The notes beneath the pieces were generated by a model. That model worked only from the letters and a program-made list of their open reading frames with translations, did not search any database and was not told where the DNA came from. A stretch of 64,000 nucleotides of DNA. Origin: Cliona cf. orientalis (lineage: Eukaryota; Porifera; Demospongiae; Clionaida; Clionaidae). The translations under genes and the position numbers were made by a program. Where the stretch lies: the NCBI GenBank assembly GCA_963930775.1, contig OZ005693.1, positions 8,554,006-8,618,005 on the forward strand, given 5' to 3'. Positions 43,201-52,899 of this stretch are shown here, piece by piece (the stretch's first letter is position 1; every line of letters begins with the position of its first letter).

Positions 43201-44830
43201 CACTAGGGCATGCTTCCTCAGGAATTTTTTTTATCTTCTAAGACCGTTTCTGGTTCACAAAAGGGAGGTCTAGATTCCAGGCACAGAATATATGCATGTG
43301 ATTGCCAGCAAGCCAGCGGGTTTTGAAAGATCAAGGTTGATCATGGTAGGTAGCTTGGAGAAAAAGTAGTCGGGTGGCTAGATAGCTAGCTATATACCTA
43401 AATACCTATTAGTAACTGGTTGTCATACCCCTGGCCAGTCCTGCGTTGTATTCTCCACTGTGACTGCACATTATAGCTATTATATTCTGTCCAACCAATA
43501 ATAATACCATTAATAGCCTATTATAGCTAGTACATGCATGTATAATATAATTATTGTGATTGCTTTTGACCTGTGGAAATTGATTTAGCTATAGGACCAC
43601 CAGCAAATTATGATTTATATAAAATTACAGGAATCTAGCTCCGAACTCTCCGTAATATGTAGTTCTGGATTAGGCCACTTCAACTGCAGCTATTGTTGTT
43701 TCACGGGCCCGACCGACCCTCTAATTTGCAGATTTGAAAAGAAAATAAAAATGACATAAATGCTTAAGTGTGCATGCACAATGGCATCGATGAATGCTTG
43801 GCCCAGTGTATCTATTAAATGAGGTGGATCGCCCAGTCGTTTCTCATAAGATTGTTAAGTGCGAGTGGACAGTACAGATACACTTGGGGCGATCGTAGAG
43901 AGGGTGAACCCGAGTTTGAGCCACAAGAAATCAGCAACTCTAATTGTTTTTGTTTTGTTTTTTTTCAAACCGACCTACCGACCCAGAACTTTTATCTGGT
44001 ATGCCCGTGAAACAACTATTGCAGTTGAAGTGGCCTTACATTAATTTATCTCACCCAAAATGCCTTTGCATCCTTAGGGTTAAGTTGTGATGCATTGTCA
44101 CTGCAATTGGCTTGAGTATCATTCGGCAGATGAGGATTATACGATCCAGGCAGTTTGGCTATCAAAATCCACAAAAGAACAAACACAATCAGTGTTCCTG
44201 CTACTTGAAAGGCAAATCTGAAATAAATGGATAGCAGCTTAGTATACTGCATATGCAGTGAAAGCTAATTAATGCATGATTCGTAAGTTCTGATTAATAA
44301 GTTTATTACCTGATAGAATTGAGTTCAACTTTCATATGTTTGTTAGAGGCCAGTTCAGGCACCATTGCAAGCTGAGGGATCTGCGTTGCTGCGTATCCAA
44401 ATTGAAACACCACAGTCAGTATGGAATAATACAGAGTGGTGTACTTGGGAGCCCAGTTCAAGCGGCATCCAAAGCAGTCGTGCCATATGAAGAAAAACGA
44501 ACAGACGAATGCAATCACTCCGAACAGGTGGAAGATCTTCCTTCGTCCGTAAATGGGTCCGCGACACTTACACATGTCCGACAGCATTCCAACCAGCGGC
44601 GTGAAGACACCTCCAGCAACTTGCGCAACGAGCACGATGGTAGCGGCTTGGGTGTGAGGAATCAACAAGACTTTGGTGAAGAAGCCGAGCGCGTATGGGA
44701 ACCACATCCCCACCACCCCAAGTACGTTGAGCATGTTCCCCATGCCGAAGGCGACGCGCAATACGATTGATAGCTTCTCTTGCGTCTTTTCCTCTGTCTT
44801 TTCTTCACTCTCCATCTTTACTAGTGACAA
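37299..44830 (-). CDS. MFSD12: MFSD12-like major facilitator transporter, eleven exons
   Basis: Exons on the minus strand: 44830-44310, 44217-44055, 42976-42845, 42212-42120, 42048-41956, 41783-41754 (30-base microexon), 41375-41335, 41108-40946, 40725-40631, 39240-39047 and 37519-37299. All join in phase to 581 residues. Diagnostic parts are the GRRKIFHLFG loop, TTLYYSILTVVFQFGYAATQ, LAMVPELASNKHMKVELNSI, LPFFFLDTLKMNE, and SSAFVCGWVLFADRVSNGVL. MFSD12 is a twelve-helix carrier of lysosomes and melanosomes needed for cysteine import (established for mammals). The C-terminal exon adds about 72 acidic residues. If the donor ATAA|gtgagt at 39046 is not used, the protein ends at 39024 (SESSYVI) with about 516 residues, nearer the human 480. 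The start could also be the ATG at 44815. Confidence 0.85.
38468..38920. mobile_element. TIR element in MFSD12 last intron (AGGCCACTAC tips)
   Basis: Left AGGCCACTACAAATTGGATC, then ATAGTTTCCCGTC; right GACGGGAAACAACTATACAA, then TTTGTAGTGGCCT. This is an imperfect inverted repeat of about 35 bases. A CCGCCCGCATGC block occurs twice inside. No coding frame. Related tips (GGCCACT) occur at 43673-44036 and within 27021-28697. Confidence 0.75.
39961..40284. mobile_element. 324-bp foldback element
   Basis: Left AATAAAATTGAAGAATGAAG and, further in, GGGATGGCAGGATCAAAAAG; right is the inverted copy ending CTTCATTCTTCAATTTTATT. The inverted repeat is about 75 bases with a loop. A related half-element lies at about 61285-61345 (GTACTTTTTGGTCCCGCCAT). 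It sits in an MFSD12 intron. Confidence 0.8.
41495..41755. repeat. Dispersed repeat abutting MFSD12 microexon
   Basis: Matches 43195-43405 in the same orientation: GGGCATGCTTCC, ACGTTTCTGATTC, AGGTCTAGAT, GTAGCTTGGAGAAAAAGT, TATACCTAAATACCT. Its end coincides with the 3' side of the 30-base microexon 41754-41783, so on the minus strand the microexon donor (CAG|gtatttaggtata) lies in the repeat. Confidence 0.65.
42247..42272 (+). repeat. G homopolymer
   Basis: An uninterrupted run of about 26 G in an MFSD12 intron, one of about ten comparable G or C runs in the window. Confidence 0.9.
42592..42747. mobile_element. Small TIR element (TAGTCTCAT tips) in MFSD12 intron
   Basis: TATAGTCTCATTTCTGGGCC at the left and GGTCTGGGAATGAGACTATA at the right form an inverted repeat. 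The tips resemble the 9-bp-duplication element at 26348-26670. Confidence 0.65.
43195..43405. repeat. Second copy of the 41495-41755 repeat
   Basis: Shares GGGCATGCTTCC, CGTTTCTGGTTC, AGGTCTAGAT, GTAGCTTGGAGAAAAAGTAG and TATACCTAAATACCT with 41495-41755, in an adjacent MFSD12 intron. Confidence 0.65.
43671..44038. mobile_element. TIR element in MFSD12 intron 2 (GGCCACTTCAACTGCAG tips)
   Basis: Left TAGGCCACTTCAACTGCAGC, then TATTGTTGTTTCACGGGC; right GCCCGTGAAACAACTATTGC, then AGTTGAAGTGGCCTTA. The inverted repeat is about 38 bases. TA or TTA flanks both ends. No coding frame. Confidence 0.8.
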
Positions 44831-44998
44831 ATGATAATTTCACCTTCTTTTGGTTAGTCTCGTATCGTGCGCCAGCAGGCTCCTCCCAGATGTTACGCGC
44901 TGAATCGCGCGTATATATGCGTCGTGCTCACAGTCACAGTATAAAAGCACGGCGCGCGACTGAATGTAGCTCAGATTTAGAAGCAAACGTAAAGCACA
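44831..44998. promoter_or_regulatory. 168-bp divergent promoter, MFSD12 / lyase-hydratase fusion
   Basis: The two start codons face away from each other across 168 bases. A good TATA box (TATAAAAG, 44940-44947) is oriented toward the plus-strand fusion gene, about 55 bases before its ATG. The sequence is CpG-rich compared with its surroundings (GCGCGTATATATGCGTCG). The minus-strand gene has no clear TATA box. Co-regulation of the pair is an inference from spacing. Confidence 0.65.
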
Positions 44999-47158
44999 AT
45001 GATGCTCTTGCAAAGGCTTGGTCGATTGATACCGGGACGCGCCCGCCATTTTACTACAGCTACTTCGCAAGTCCGGTCATCGGAGCGCAAAAATTTCCCT
45101 GCGCGATCTTGGTTCTTTCCAAAGAAATCACGTGCTGGGCTCGAAAAGACCAGAATTCTCGGAGCCGATGCTGTGATATTAGACCTTGAAGACTCGGTTG
45201 CAGCAGATGAAAAAGCCTCTGTTCGAAATTTGTACGTTCAAGCTTTGGACGACGGTGTGCTCTCGGAAACGCGCGTTTTCGTGCGCTTAAGCGATCTCGA
45301 TGCGAGAGACGAAGTGGAAGAAGACATTAGAGCGCTGACTAGACCTGAAGTACTTGGATTTGTGTTGCCAAAAGTGAAGTGCTCCGATCAGATTCGAAGG
45401 ATTGACGATTTTCTCACAAAAGTGGAAAAAGAGCGCAATCTTGAAACGATTGCTACTAAACTCATCCCGTTGTTGGAAGTCCCAGAGGCTTTCTTCCATA
45501 CGGACACGCTCGCATCCTGCTCGCCGAGAAATCTATGCGTCATCGTCGGAAGTGGAGATTTTACGGCTACTGCCGTTTGTGACGACCATTCCCCAACGTA
45601 CGATGCCTTCTTCAGTCTAGCAGCGATTGCTGCTAAAGCGGCCGGAATAGAAGCCGTATGCGGAGTCCACGACAAGATTGACGACCACGCAGGACTTGAA
45701 AATTTCTGCATAAAAATGAAAAGATGTGGCTATGTTGGAGGGTTGGCTTTGACTCCAAAGCAAATTCCAATTATCAACAATGTATTTGACTATACACCGA
45801 GGGAGTTGAAGTGGATTGACCAGGTTTTGGAAAAGAGAGAAGGTGACACAAATAATATCAAGTTAATCAAACCTTCAGTCCAAGAGAGCAGGCAGATGAT
45901 TGGGCCTCCACATAAGGACAAGGCTAAAGCAATGAGAGAGCGACACGAGACACAGTTACGAGAGTTTAAGACACCTAGAATGACCATAACATCACATCGG
46001 AGTGATACCATCCGAGGAACTCAGCTAAAGAAGGGTATATCTCCCAACATTAAGTTTGGAGAAATCATACAGACACCCTATGAAGTCACGATCACAGATA
46101 GCTGGAAATCTCTTTGGGAAACAGCTTTTCTGAGTACCAAGGGCTACCTTACCAGCCTGCCTAAGTCAACTAACCTAGGATTTGACGGTCTTCCTCTTCC
46201 TTTCAGTCTACTCTCTACAATGGCGATTGCCTTTTCTGTCTCTAGTTTGACGTACTATGCTCGGGTGCATCTTTGCTTCAAAGATGTGTTCCAACACAGA
46301 CCTGTGGTTGCAGGTGATACTGTCCGTGCGATGTTTTGTATCAACAGCTCAGAGAAGAAGAGAGCAGGAGATGGTGATCAGTACTGCATCGCTGACAGCA
46401 CACACTGGATTGTCAATCAGAGAGATGAAGTTGTGTTTCAGGTTGACAAAAAGACCATGTTTTCTCCAAGTCATTGCAACATCCAGGATACTGCCACCGA
46501 CAAGTCTCGTGCAACAAGTTTAGATCCATTAAAATCTCTTCACCGGCAAAATTTGTTACAAAAACCAGACAGCTGTTTCTTACCACATCTTGTAGTGCCC
46601 AAACTAACCCCGGGACAACTTCTAGTGCACGATTTTGTCAAGATTATGGGCAACTCTGAGGTTAGAATGCTCTGCACTCTCTTGAACATCGTCAACCCAC
46701 ACCATCATAACAAAGTTCGTTATCAAGATACTGATCTTCTCGTACCGGGCCCTTTCGTGATGTCTGCCGCTCTTGGTAGCTCAGCCCTAGATATTGGAGA
46801 GATCATATACGAAGATATCCCTCTCTGTATCAATCCGAACAAAGTGAACTTTGGCGATCAGATTGGGGCTGTCACGTACATTGAAAGCTGCACTCCACTT
46901 AGCACCAATCCGCACCTCGAAGAAGTCAAATTGAAGCACTTGGCCCTTAAGAACACTGACATGGAAATTCTATCGGAGACTGATATTCCCAAGAAACTCT
47001 TTGAAGCCGTGATGAAGCCATCTGAGTACGAATCCATCTGTGCTGCTGAGATTCCTATGCTGCTGCACAAGATAGCCTGTGTTGTCGAGAGAAGAATCAT
47101 ACGAGTTCAACCTGGGCTTGCCAAGGATAGCTCAATTCCTAAAGAATTAGTTCGATAG
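44999..47158 (+). CDS. CLYBL-like CoA-ester lyase fused to MaoC-type double-hotdog hydratase
   Basis: A single uninterrupted frame of 719 residues. Residues 1-30 are Arg/Ser/Thr-rich without acidic residues until E29, typical of a mitochondrial presequence. Residues 35-280 form a HpcH/HpaI-citrate lyase beta barrel: ARSWFFPKKSRAGLEK, DLEDSV (62-67), VRLSDLD (95-101), LLEVPEA with E160 in the metal-ligand position, and GSGDFTATAVC with D187. The usual E before that Asp is G186, and the HPxQ motif is TPKQ (252-255). Residues 345-490 and 535-690 look like two hotdog folds of a MaoC/mesaconyl-CoA hydratase type (FQHRPVVAGDTVRAM; NPHHHNKVRYQDTDLLVPGP). Known relatives cleave citramalyl-CoA or methylmalyl-CoA, and hydrate itaconyl- or mesaconyl-CoA. 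The fused protein could thus do two consecutive steps; the substrate is inference. Intronless, unlike its neighbours. Confidence 0.8.
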   Translation: MMLLQRLGRLIPGRARHFTTATSQVRSSERKNFPARSWFFPKKSRAGLEKTRILGADAVILDLEDSVAADEKASVRNLYVQALDDGVLSETRVFVRLSDLDARDEVEEDIRALTRPEVLGFVLPKVKCSDQIRRIDDFLTKVEKERNLETIATKLIPLLEVPEAFFHTDTLASCSPRNLCVIVGSGDFTATAVCDDHSPTYDAFFSLAAIAAKAAGIEAVCGVHDKIDDHAGLENFCIKMKRCGYVGGLALTPKQIPIINNVFDYTPRELKWIDQVLEKREGDTNNIKLIKPSVQESRQMIGPPHKDKAKAMRERHETQLREFKTPRMTITSHRSDTIRGTQLKKGISPNIKFGEIIQTPYEVTITDSWKSLWETAFLSTKGYLTSLPKSTNLGFDGLPLPFSLLSTMAIAFSVSSLTYYARVHLCFKDVFQHRPVVAGDTVRAMFCINSSEKKRAGDGDQYCIADSTHWIVNQRDEVVFQVDKKTMFSPSHCNIQDTATDKSRATSLDPLKSLHRQNLLQKPDSCFLPHLVVPKLTPGQLLVHDFVKIMGNSEVRMLCTLLNIVNPHHHNKVRYQDTDLLVPGPFVMSAALGSSALDIGEIIYEDIPLCINPNKVNFGDQIGAVTYIESCTPLSTNPHLEEVKLKHLALKNTDMEILSETDIPKKLFEAVMKPSEYESICAAEIPMLLHKIACVVERRIIRVQPGLAKDSSIPKELVR

Positions 47159-47402
47159 GCTGTGTGAATAATTACGTTGTGACTGTGTGCATCTAGTATA
47201 ATAATATTATTATTACTTCTAGTGAACTGCGTGATTCTTATTATTTAGTGGTTAATAATAATTCTGTTATATCCTTTTGTGCTCTCTTCCATTCTGTAGC
47301 ATCATCCGTGTGTCAAATGAAAGTTCAGGCTTTTGTAAGACCAAGGGCTTATGAGGAGTCACACATGGGTCAAGGTCGAAACCGGACCAATATAATATTA
47401 TT

Positions 47403-47560
47403 ATGCGCATGCGCAGCTTTGCGTGCCGCTAGCTATATAGAACACGCGAGCCACACCCCCAGAATAGCTGTGGGCACCACAGTCTTCCTCCACAAAGCTG
47501 GCCGTGGGAGCCGAGTCCATGTGGACTTCTGCAGCGATAGGCATGCAGGGCAGTTGAAAA
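47403..47560 (+). pseudogene. Galectin first-exon fragment
   Basis: ATGCGCATGCGCAGCTTTGC and ACGCGAGCCACACCCCCAG match the region upstream of the galectin gene (53705-53750). They are joined directly to GTGGGCACCACAGT...GACTTCTGCAGCGA, which matches galectin exon 1 (residues VGTTVFL to HVDFCSDR). The start codon and first codons are missing and homology ends before the sugar-binding HFNPR motif. This is a broken duplicate of the galectin 5' end, about 6.4 kb upstream of the intact gene. Confidence 0.85.
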
Positions 47561-48043
47561 TCCCATGAGCAAACCTTCTGTTATGCAGGTATATTATATC
47601 GAGGACTCAAACCACAGGTGTGACTGTACAGAAACAAGTTGAATTTTCGAAAGAAAAAGTTAACAACAGATTTTTGATCTCTAAATCAATTATAGTTACC
47701 AGTAATTTTAATATGAAGGCATAGCTACTTTATATTGAAATTTTTATAATTAAATTTCCAGATTTCAATGCAAACTTCACATCCTAACTAGTACTTCGCT
47801 CAGGAACAAGATATAAAGTATACTCGAGTATACTTTCACCAAAATTAATGATCAGTAGGATTCTGTGAGATGTAAGAGCGAAGTGCACTGTAAGGTTTCA
47901 ATTTTGGATACTACGTACAGGACAATGTTGGGGCCGCACGAACATTGATTTACCCAATGAACACAGTCCAGCTGAACTGCAGAGTTTGTAGGTCTTGTGT
48001 GATCATCACGAGGGAGCTCACGACTTTTGACTCCATAGTAGGC

Positions 48044-48327
48044 CTGGGCCAAAATTAATATTCTTTTAAATTTTCCCATTATTCAAATAGTCATTCTTCA
48101 CTTATCTACCCCATTATTCAAGAGAAAGTTTCCTATTATTCTTAAAAAAAAGCAGATAAAATGCAAATGAAACATGAAATTAATATGATCAGAATGTATT
48201 CTATTTAAGCACACATTGTGTATGCGCACTACTTCCTTGAGCAGTTGAAAAGCCCATTATTCAACTTCTTCAAGAAGCTGCCTATTATTCAAAAAATTAT
48301 TCACAAATTTAATATTTGGCCCAGGTA
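48044..48327. mobile_element. About 284-bp TIR element (CTGGGCCAAAATTAATATTC tips)
   Basis: Left CTGGGCCAAAATTAATATTC, right TTTAATATTTGGCCCAGGTA, which is the near complement. CCATTATTCAA recurs four times inside. AT-rich, without a coding frame. Confidence 0.6.
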
Positions 48328-49159
48328 CTCGGTAGCACCTGGCGACGTGGCCTAAGTCGCTGAAGAGAGTAAGAAAGAAAATTTTGACGCACACAAGATA
48401 TACACCCAGAAGCCATACTACGACTCGAGCCCGAGTAGAGACCTCGGAAAAATAGTCACTTTGGTGTTCACTCTTTGCCAATAAATTATAGTAATATGTC
48501 CTGCATAAAGGGGAAATTTTCAAAATTCAATGATTGTTCACAGAAGGTGTGTTAAACTAAGACATCATTATTTACAATTAATCTGGGGTACCAGCCACTT
48601 CACAAGAGAGAGAAAGGGTTTGGTAAAATTATACCTCTGCTATGCTCATGTCTGGAATGTGAACATGACCAATCAGATCACAGTGTGACCGAGGCGTGCA
48701 GAACTTGCTCGTGCGTCGCGCGATCAGCTTTGAATCGTGTCAATACATAGTGCTATGACCATTGGCGTGTGTGTGATGATTCTGGTTAGCAGAAGGTGTG
48801 TTAGAACAAAATTCATGATAGCTACATGCATGTACACATACACAAGTACATGCATGCAATCTAATTAATTTTAATACAAAGTGGTACTAAATTTAATATA
48901 ATTATTGCTACTGTTCCAGTGGATATGTGAAGGGCTATGAGAGGGGAGTCGTACCTGTGCATGTACCGTAGAATCCTGCGATTTAATATGCTACCCCTAT
49001 ATAGGTGACTGTAAAATGCAGACATTACACCAAGTAAAAGCAGTAGCCACAACTAACAAACTATAGCTATTAATTTTGTGTCATAATAATATTATTATTA
49101 TGCCTTTAATACTTTATCGTTTTCCTCGAGTTTTGCCAACCACCAAACAGCCATAATTA

Positions 49160-49565
49160 GAGCTCTGTAGAGCACATACCCCGCGCTCTCTGTAGCCACT
49201 GTTTCAGTAGCGTAGTATTGCAACACTCTGAGGCATATATAGCTGTTTCAGTGACTTGACGACCCTTTCCAACACTGAGCTTGAGCATGCGCAGTCGCAT
49301 CAGCATACTAAAGAGGGGTGTGGTCGATAAACCACAGGCATGCTGAACAGAAAATGCACGAATTGTAGCACTACTAAGCCTTTTTTGAGCAATTCGAAGC
49401 GCGTAAAAAAAAACACGATATCTACCGATTGATTGTGCTTACAGCACGCACGGATGCCTAGAACGCGAGATCTGGCGATTTTCGTACCGACGACAATGAC
49501 GACGACGACAACAGCAGACGGACAAACCGATTGCTTTACCCTTGCGCATGCGCGCGGGATAAAAG
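49160..49565 (+). mobile_element. Repeat R1, copy 2
   Basis: Matches 13660-14060 over its length: GAGCTCTGTAGAGCACATAC, GTAGCGTAGTATTGCAACAC, TTGACGACCCTTTCCAAC, GATAAACCACAGGCATGCTG, AGATCTGGCGATTTTCGT, and GATTGCTTTACCCTTGCGCA at the end. Small deletions and insertions separate the copies. Confidence 0.8.
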
Positions 49566-51366
49566 TACAGAGATCTCGCGGCCATGCGGTATTCGACGGT
49601 CGGTAATGGTCGTCAAACGAAAATGTTAGGATCCCGCATAATAATTTTATACGGTACATGTAACCAGAGGAGTGGGTGTGGCGATTGCCAAGACTATAGC
49701 TACTGAGCAACAAGACTGTGGCACCTGCATCAATTGGTCAAGTCCGTACAACTCTTAACTTTGATGTATTGAAGTCGAGAGCCGATGTAGATTGTGTACC
49801 CACTATTAATAATGACGACCTTTACCACATACACCACTTCCACTATACAATGCAGCTACTGAGAACTTGGCCGTAAAATGCCAGGATTCAATACTGCTGT
49901 CATTATCAGTCTAGCCAAATCTGCATGATAATAATAATATTATTATTGTACCAGCTAAAATAGTCAGGTGACTGTAACACTAATAGTCTACTATTATCTG
50001 CTGTGCCAGTGCATGCGTTATCAATAAGGCATCATGCACTCAGCAAATTATGTAGTCACCTGATTCTCTTTACAATAATAATTATTACTATTATTATTGA
50101 GAAAGTGTCTATATATTATAAGGCTGTGTAAACTTCTAATACAATACTAGCTAGCTAGCTAGCTACCTATTTTGGAATTCATATTGTACAAATTGGAAGT
50201 GACAGTACAATGACATTTGGACATGAGTAGTTTCAGCACCACATCCTTGGCCAATTACCATGGAAAGCTATATATACAGTAAAAACAAGTGGATCATAAT
50301 TATTGAACTAATGTGGACTGGTTGCTTCAGTTGCACACGCTATAGCTACATCCATCATAGTTCTCATAATACTACTACAAAATTTAATATGCCACGTGCA
50401 CAAACTCCAGGCATAGCTAATAATATTATTAACGATCTCCATTCAACCAAAAGGGTTTCTTTAATATTTCATATGCATATACATGACATTGCAGCACTGT
50501 GAGATACTATGCAACTGCACACAGTCATGCGTTAGACCATAGAATCAGACTGATATTAAAATTAATAGCATTCCTTCAATGACATAACCTTGTAGCTATG
50601 TTTAAGCACACCGTAAAATAACTAGTGCAGTTTAACATAATTATTATCATGCACTAATTATGGAGCCAGTTTAATTTCTGGAATCTGTAGCAATGGAGTG
50701 CTAGCTACAACAGCAGCCAAACATAAAAATTTAATGTGCACACCTAATTGTCAGTTACCATGGTAACCGACACAGTTTTGATTTTATGGAGATCAATTAT
50801 TGGTTTTCTGGGCATAAATGCTCCAGCACAAGGTCCATGGAACTGAATAGTGTATTCAAAATCACTGCCTGGAATGCTGTGCAGATTGAACTGAGCGCGT
50901 TGTCACTGGGCAAAGATGGAGCAGCACAGTGTAGCTACAGTAAAAAAAAAAAAAAGAGCTAAAAACTCAGACCGTGGCGTGAATTATCAATGACATAGAC
51001 CAGTGAAACGGGACACCAATATGCATGCATATCCACCCTCTCTCGGACCTGCATGTATTCTCTGTCCATGGTATCAAGAGTCATTATTGCTCAGGTATAT
51101 GAAAGATCTATTTATAGAGTTGTGCCATTTTTGTCTCGTTCCCAGAAGAGGGCGGGTCTAGGAACGACCTATGCCGAAACATAATGGCCGACCCTTAGTT
51201 GCGCTCCGCCCAACTCGCGAAAACAGGTGAATTATTAGCATCAAGGGTTTGTAAGTTGCATAATATTTATCTTATAATATAGCTTGCATTCAAGGCTCCA
51301 TCAAGCTATAGACTATTAAAATTATTAAGTGATTCAGTGCTCATAAAATTGATCAAGGCCAGCGTT

Positions 51367-51660
51367 ATGAAAGTGATCATAATAACCGTTCTTCTGCTGT
51401 TTGCCTGTCTGGAAATGAGTAAATCTCGCCCACAGAAGATTTCCGAGGAATCTTTTTTCATGAAGAAAGAGGGAGGTCGTGGCTCTACTATCACCAAAAC
51501 TTTGCCGAAAATCACCGGCATTGATCGCACACTTTCTTGTGATCAAGTAGAGTGTGGACTCGTGATTGGAGCATGCGCCGTGGCCTGTTCTGATCCTATT
51601 GAACCAGCATGTGCTGTATGCCTGGGACCACTGTATGATGCTTGTAAAGACTGCTTCTAA
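51367..51660 (+). CDS. Small secreted eight-cysteine protein 1
   Basis: Intronless, 97 residues from the ATG at 51367. An in-frame ATG at 51337 would add ten residues, but the later one gives a classic signal peptide (MKVIIITVLLLFACLEMSKS). A propeptide-like charged segment (QKISEESFFMKKEGGRGS) precedes a C-terminal cysteine module with spacing C-x4-C-x6-C-x3-C-x7-C-x2-C-x7-C-x2-C, ending in Phe and the stop. I do not recognise the family. The layout (signal, linker, compact disulfide-rich end) is that of secreted defence peptides, toxins or signalling peptides; no function can be assigned. Its paralogue lies convergently at 52295-52564. Confidence 0.75.
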   Translation: MKVIIITVLLLFACLEMSKSRPQKISEESFFMKKEGGRGSTITKTLPKITGIDRTLSCDQVECGLVIGACAVACSDPIEPACAVCLGPLYDACKDCF

Positions 51661-52294
51661 CAAACTTTCATGCAACAAAGTTTGATTTTCATATTAATTT
51701 TACTATAACAATAGCTATTGGTATTTAAAATGTGATATTCAATCTCTAATTCTGTTGCGTTCTCATGCTCAGCTCAGATTGCATTCCGATTATCTATATA
51801 GCTATAGCTAGCTATTTCATGTATGCTATCCATCACGCTAACACTGCTGCATGTAAATCTTCAACTTTATAGCTAATTGCCATAGTATACCTCCAACGGA
51901 TTGGTGATATGAAAGTCTAGATCTCCTTTGATGCTACAGGCACCTGCATGCAGCCTTAAAATAATGTACACGAATCTTGGTGAAAATAATATTATTATAT
52001 AATAGCTAATAGCCAAAATTTAATGGTGATTGTACACAGTGGTGTATTTAACTTGATCGCAAGCATACATTGTCATACAATAAAATATTGACTGTATGGT
52101 TTGTAACTACGCACATTGTCAACTTTGTAAATTCATAATAGCTATCACATCTATGCACATTACACAAGTTGAACATTAAAAATTTATTATTCCAGCTATA
52201 GCTATAATATTATATACAATGTCTTGAGTCCCTCTCATTATAGCATCATATTTATATAGTAGCTAGCTACATGCAACAAAACTGTATCCGATTA
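51661..52294. other. Gap between the two cysteine-rich genes
   Basis: AT-rich sequence of 634 bases between two stop codons; it should hold both 3' UTRs. No gene or repeat family was recognised. Confidence 0.5.
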
Positions 52295-52564
52295 TTAAAA
52301 GCAGTCTTTGCAAGCATTATACAGTGGTCCCAGGCACACAAAACATGCTGGATCACCAGGATCAGAACAGGCAACAGCACACGTTGCAATATATACACCA
52401 CATCTGACTTGATCACAATCAAAAGTGCGATTGATGCCCTCTAGAACTTTAGTGGCATTCTTTCCGTGGTCATTCCCTTTCTTCAAAAGAGTTTCAGAAG
52501 CAGGACGTGCTACAACGACTTCCGAAATGACAAGGAACAATATGACGGTGATGATACCCTTCAT
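52295..52564 (-). CDS. Small secreted eight-cysteine protein 2
   Basis: Intronless, 89 residues. Signal peptide MKGIITVILFLVISEVVVA, a short basic linker (KKGNDHGKN), a possible N-glycosylation site (NRTF), and the same cysteine module as its neighbour (CDQVRCGVYIATCAVACSDP, ending CKDCF). The cysteine spacing is identical to protein 1, and the module is more conserved than the linker. The inverted, tail-to-tail arrangement indicates a local inverted duplication. Conservation of two open copies with differing linkers supports both being real genes. Confidence 0.75.
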   Translation of the reverse strand: MKGIITVILFLVISEVVVARPASETLLKKGNDHGKNATKVLEGINRTFDCDQVRCGVYIATCAVACSDPGDPACFVCLGPLYNACKDCF

Positions 52565-52899
52565 CTCGTTGATCTTAAAGTGACAAGCTAGAACTTCCTT
52601 CTTAGCTAATTATTCGTGCGATAAATGCTGCTTCACTAAGCGTACGCCACTGGTGCATTCACGCACCACGTGAGGGGCGGGGCTACGTACGCATATAAAC
52701 GTAACGACCTTTACCCAATTTTATTAAAATTGGAGTATAGGCTGCTTGCTTGCATTGTACTATGCATCTATGTGGTGGTTTCTGAACAATTTTTCTGCTT
52801 AGTATGTGGGCTCCTTTTTATTTTCTCTATCTATAAAATGTTTATGCGATTATATGCAAAGGTACATGTGTCAGTGATGTAGGTCACTATAATAGTACA

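Larger units (their letters stand above)
47159..51366. other. About 4.2-kb stretch with repeats but no intact gene
   Basis: Apart from the galectin fragment and repeats listed separately, no coding exon was recognised. A dispersed repeat at 47615-47730 matches 22735-22870. Around 50050-50170 there are TAATAATTATTA palindromes and a CTAGCTAGCTAGCTAG run. Short frames such as 50260-50502 lack any support. Confidence 0.5.

Noticed and set aside
44336-44770. 144-codon plus-strand frame
   Set aside because: It is the antisense shadow of the first MFSD12 exon, whose minus-strand frame has clear transporter homology.
44999-47158. Bacterial contamination as the source of the lyase-hydratase fusion
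   Set aside because: It is flanked closely by intron-bearing animal genes on the same sequence, has a TATA box and a mitochondrial-type leader; transfer into the host genome remains possible but contamination does not fit.
51334-51678. 114-codon minus-strand frame
   Set aside because: Antisense shadow of the small cysteine-rich gene at 51367-51660; it lacks a signal peptide and cysteine pattern.
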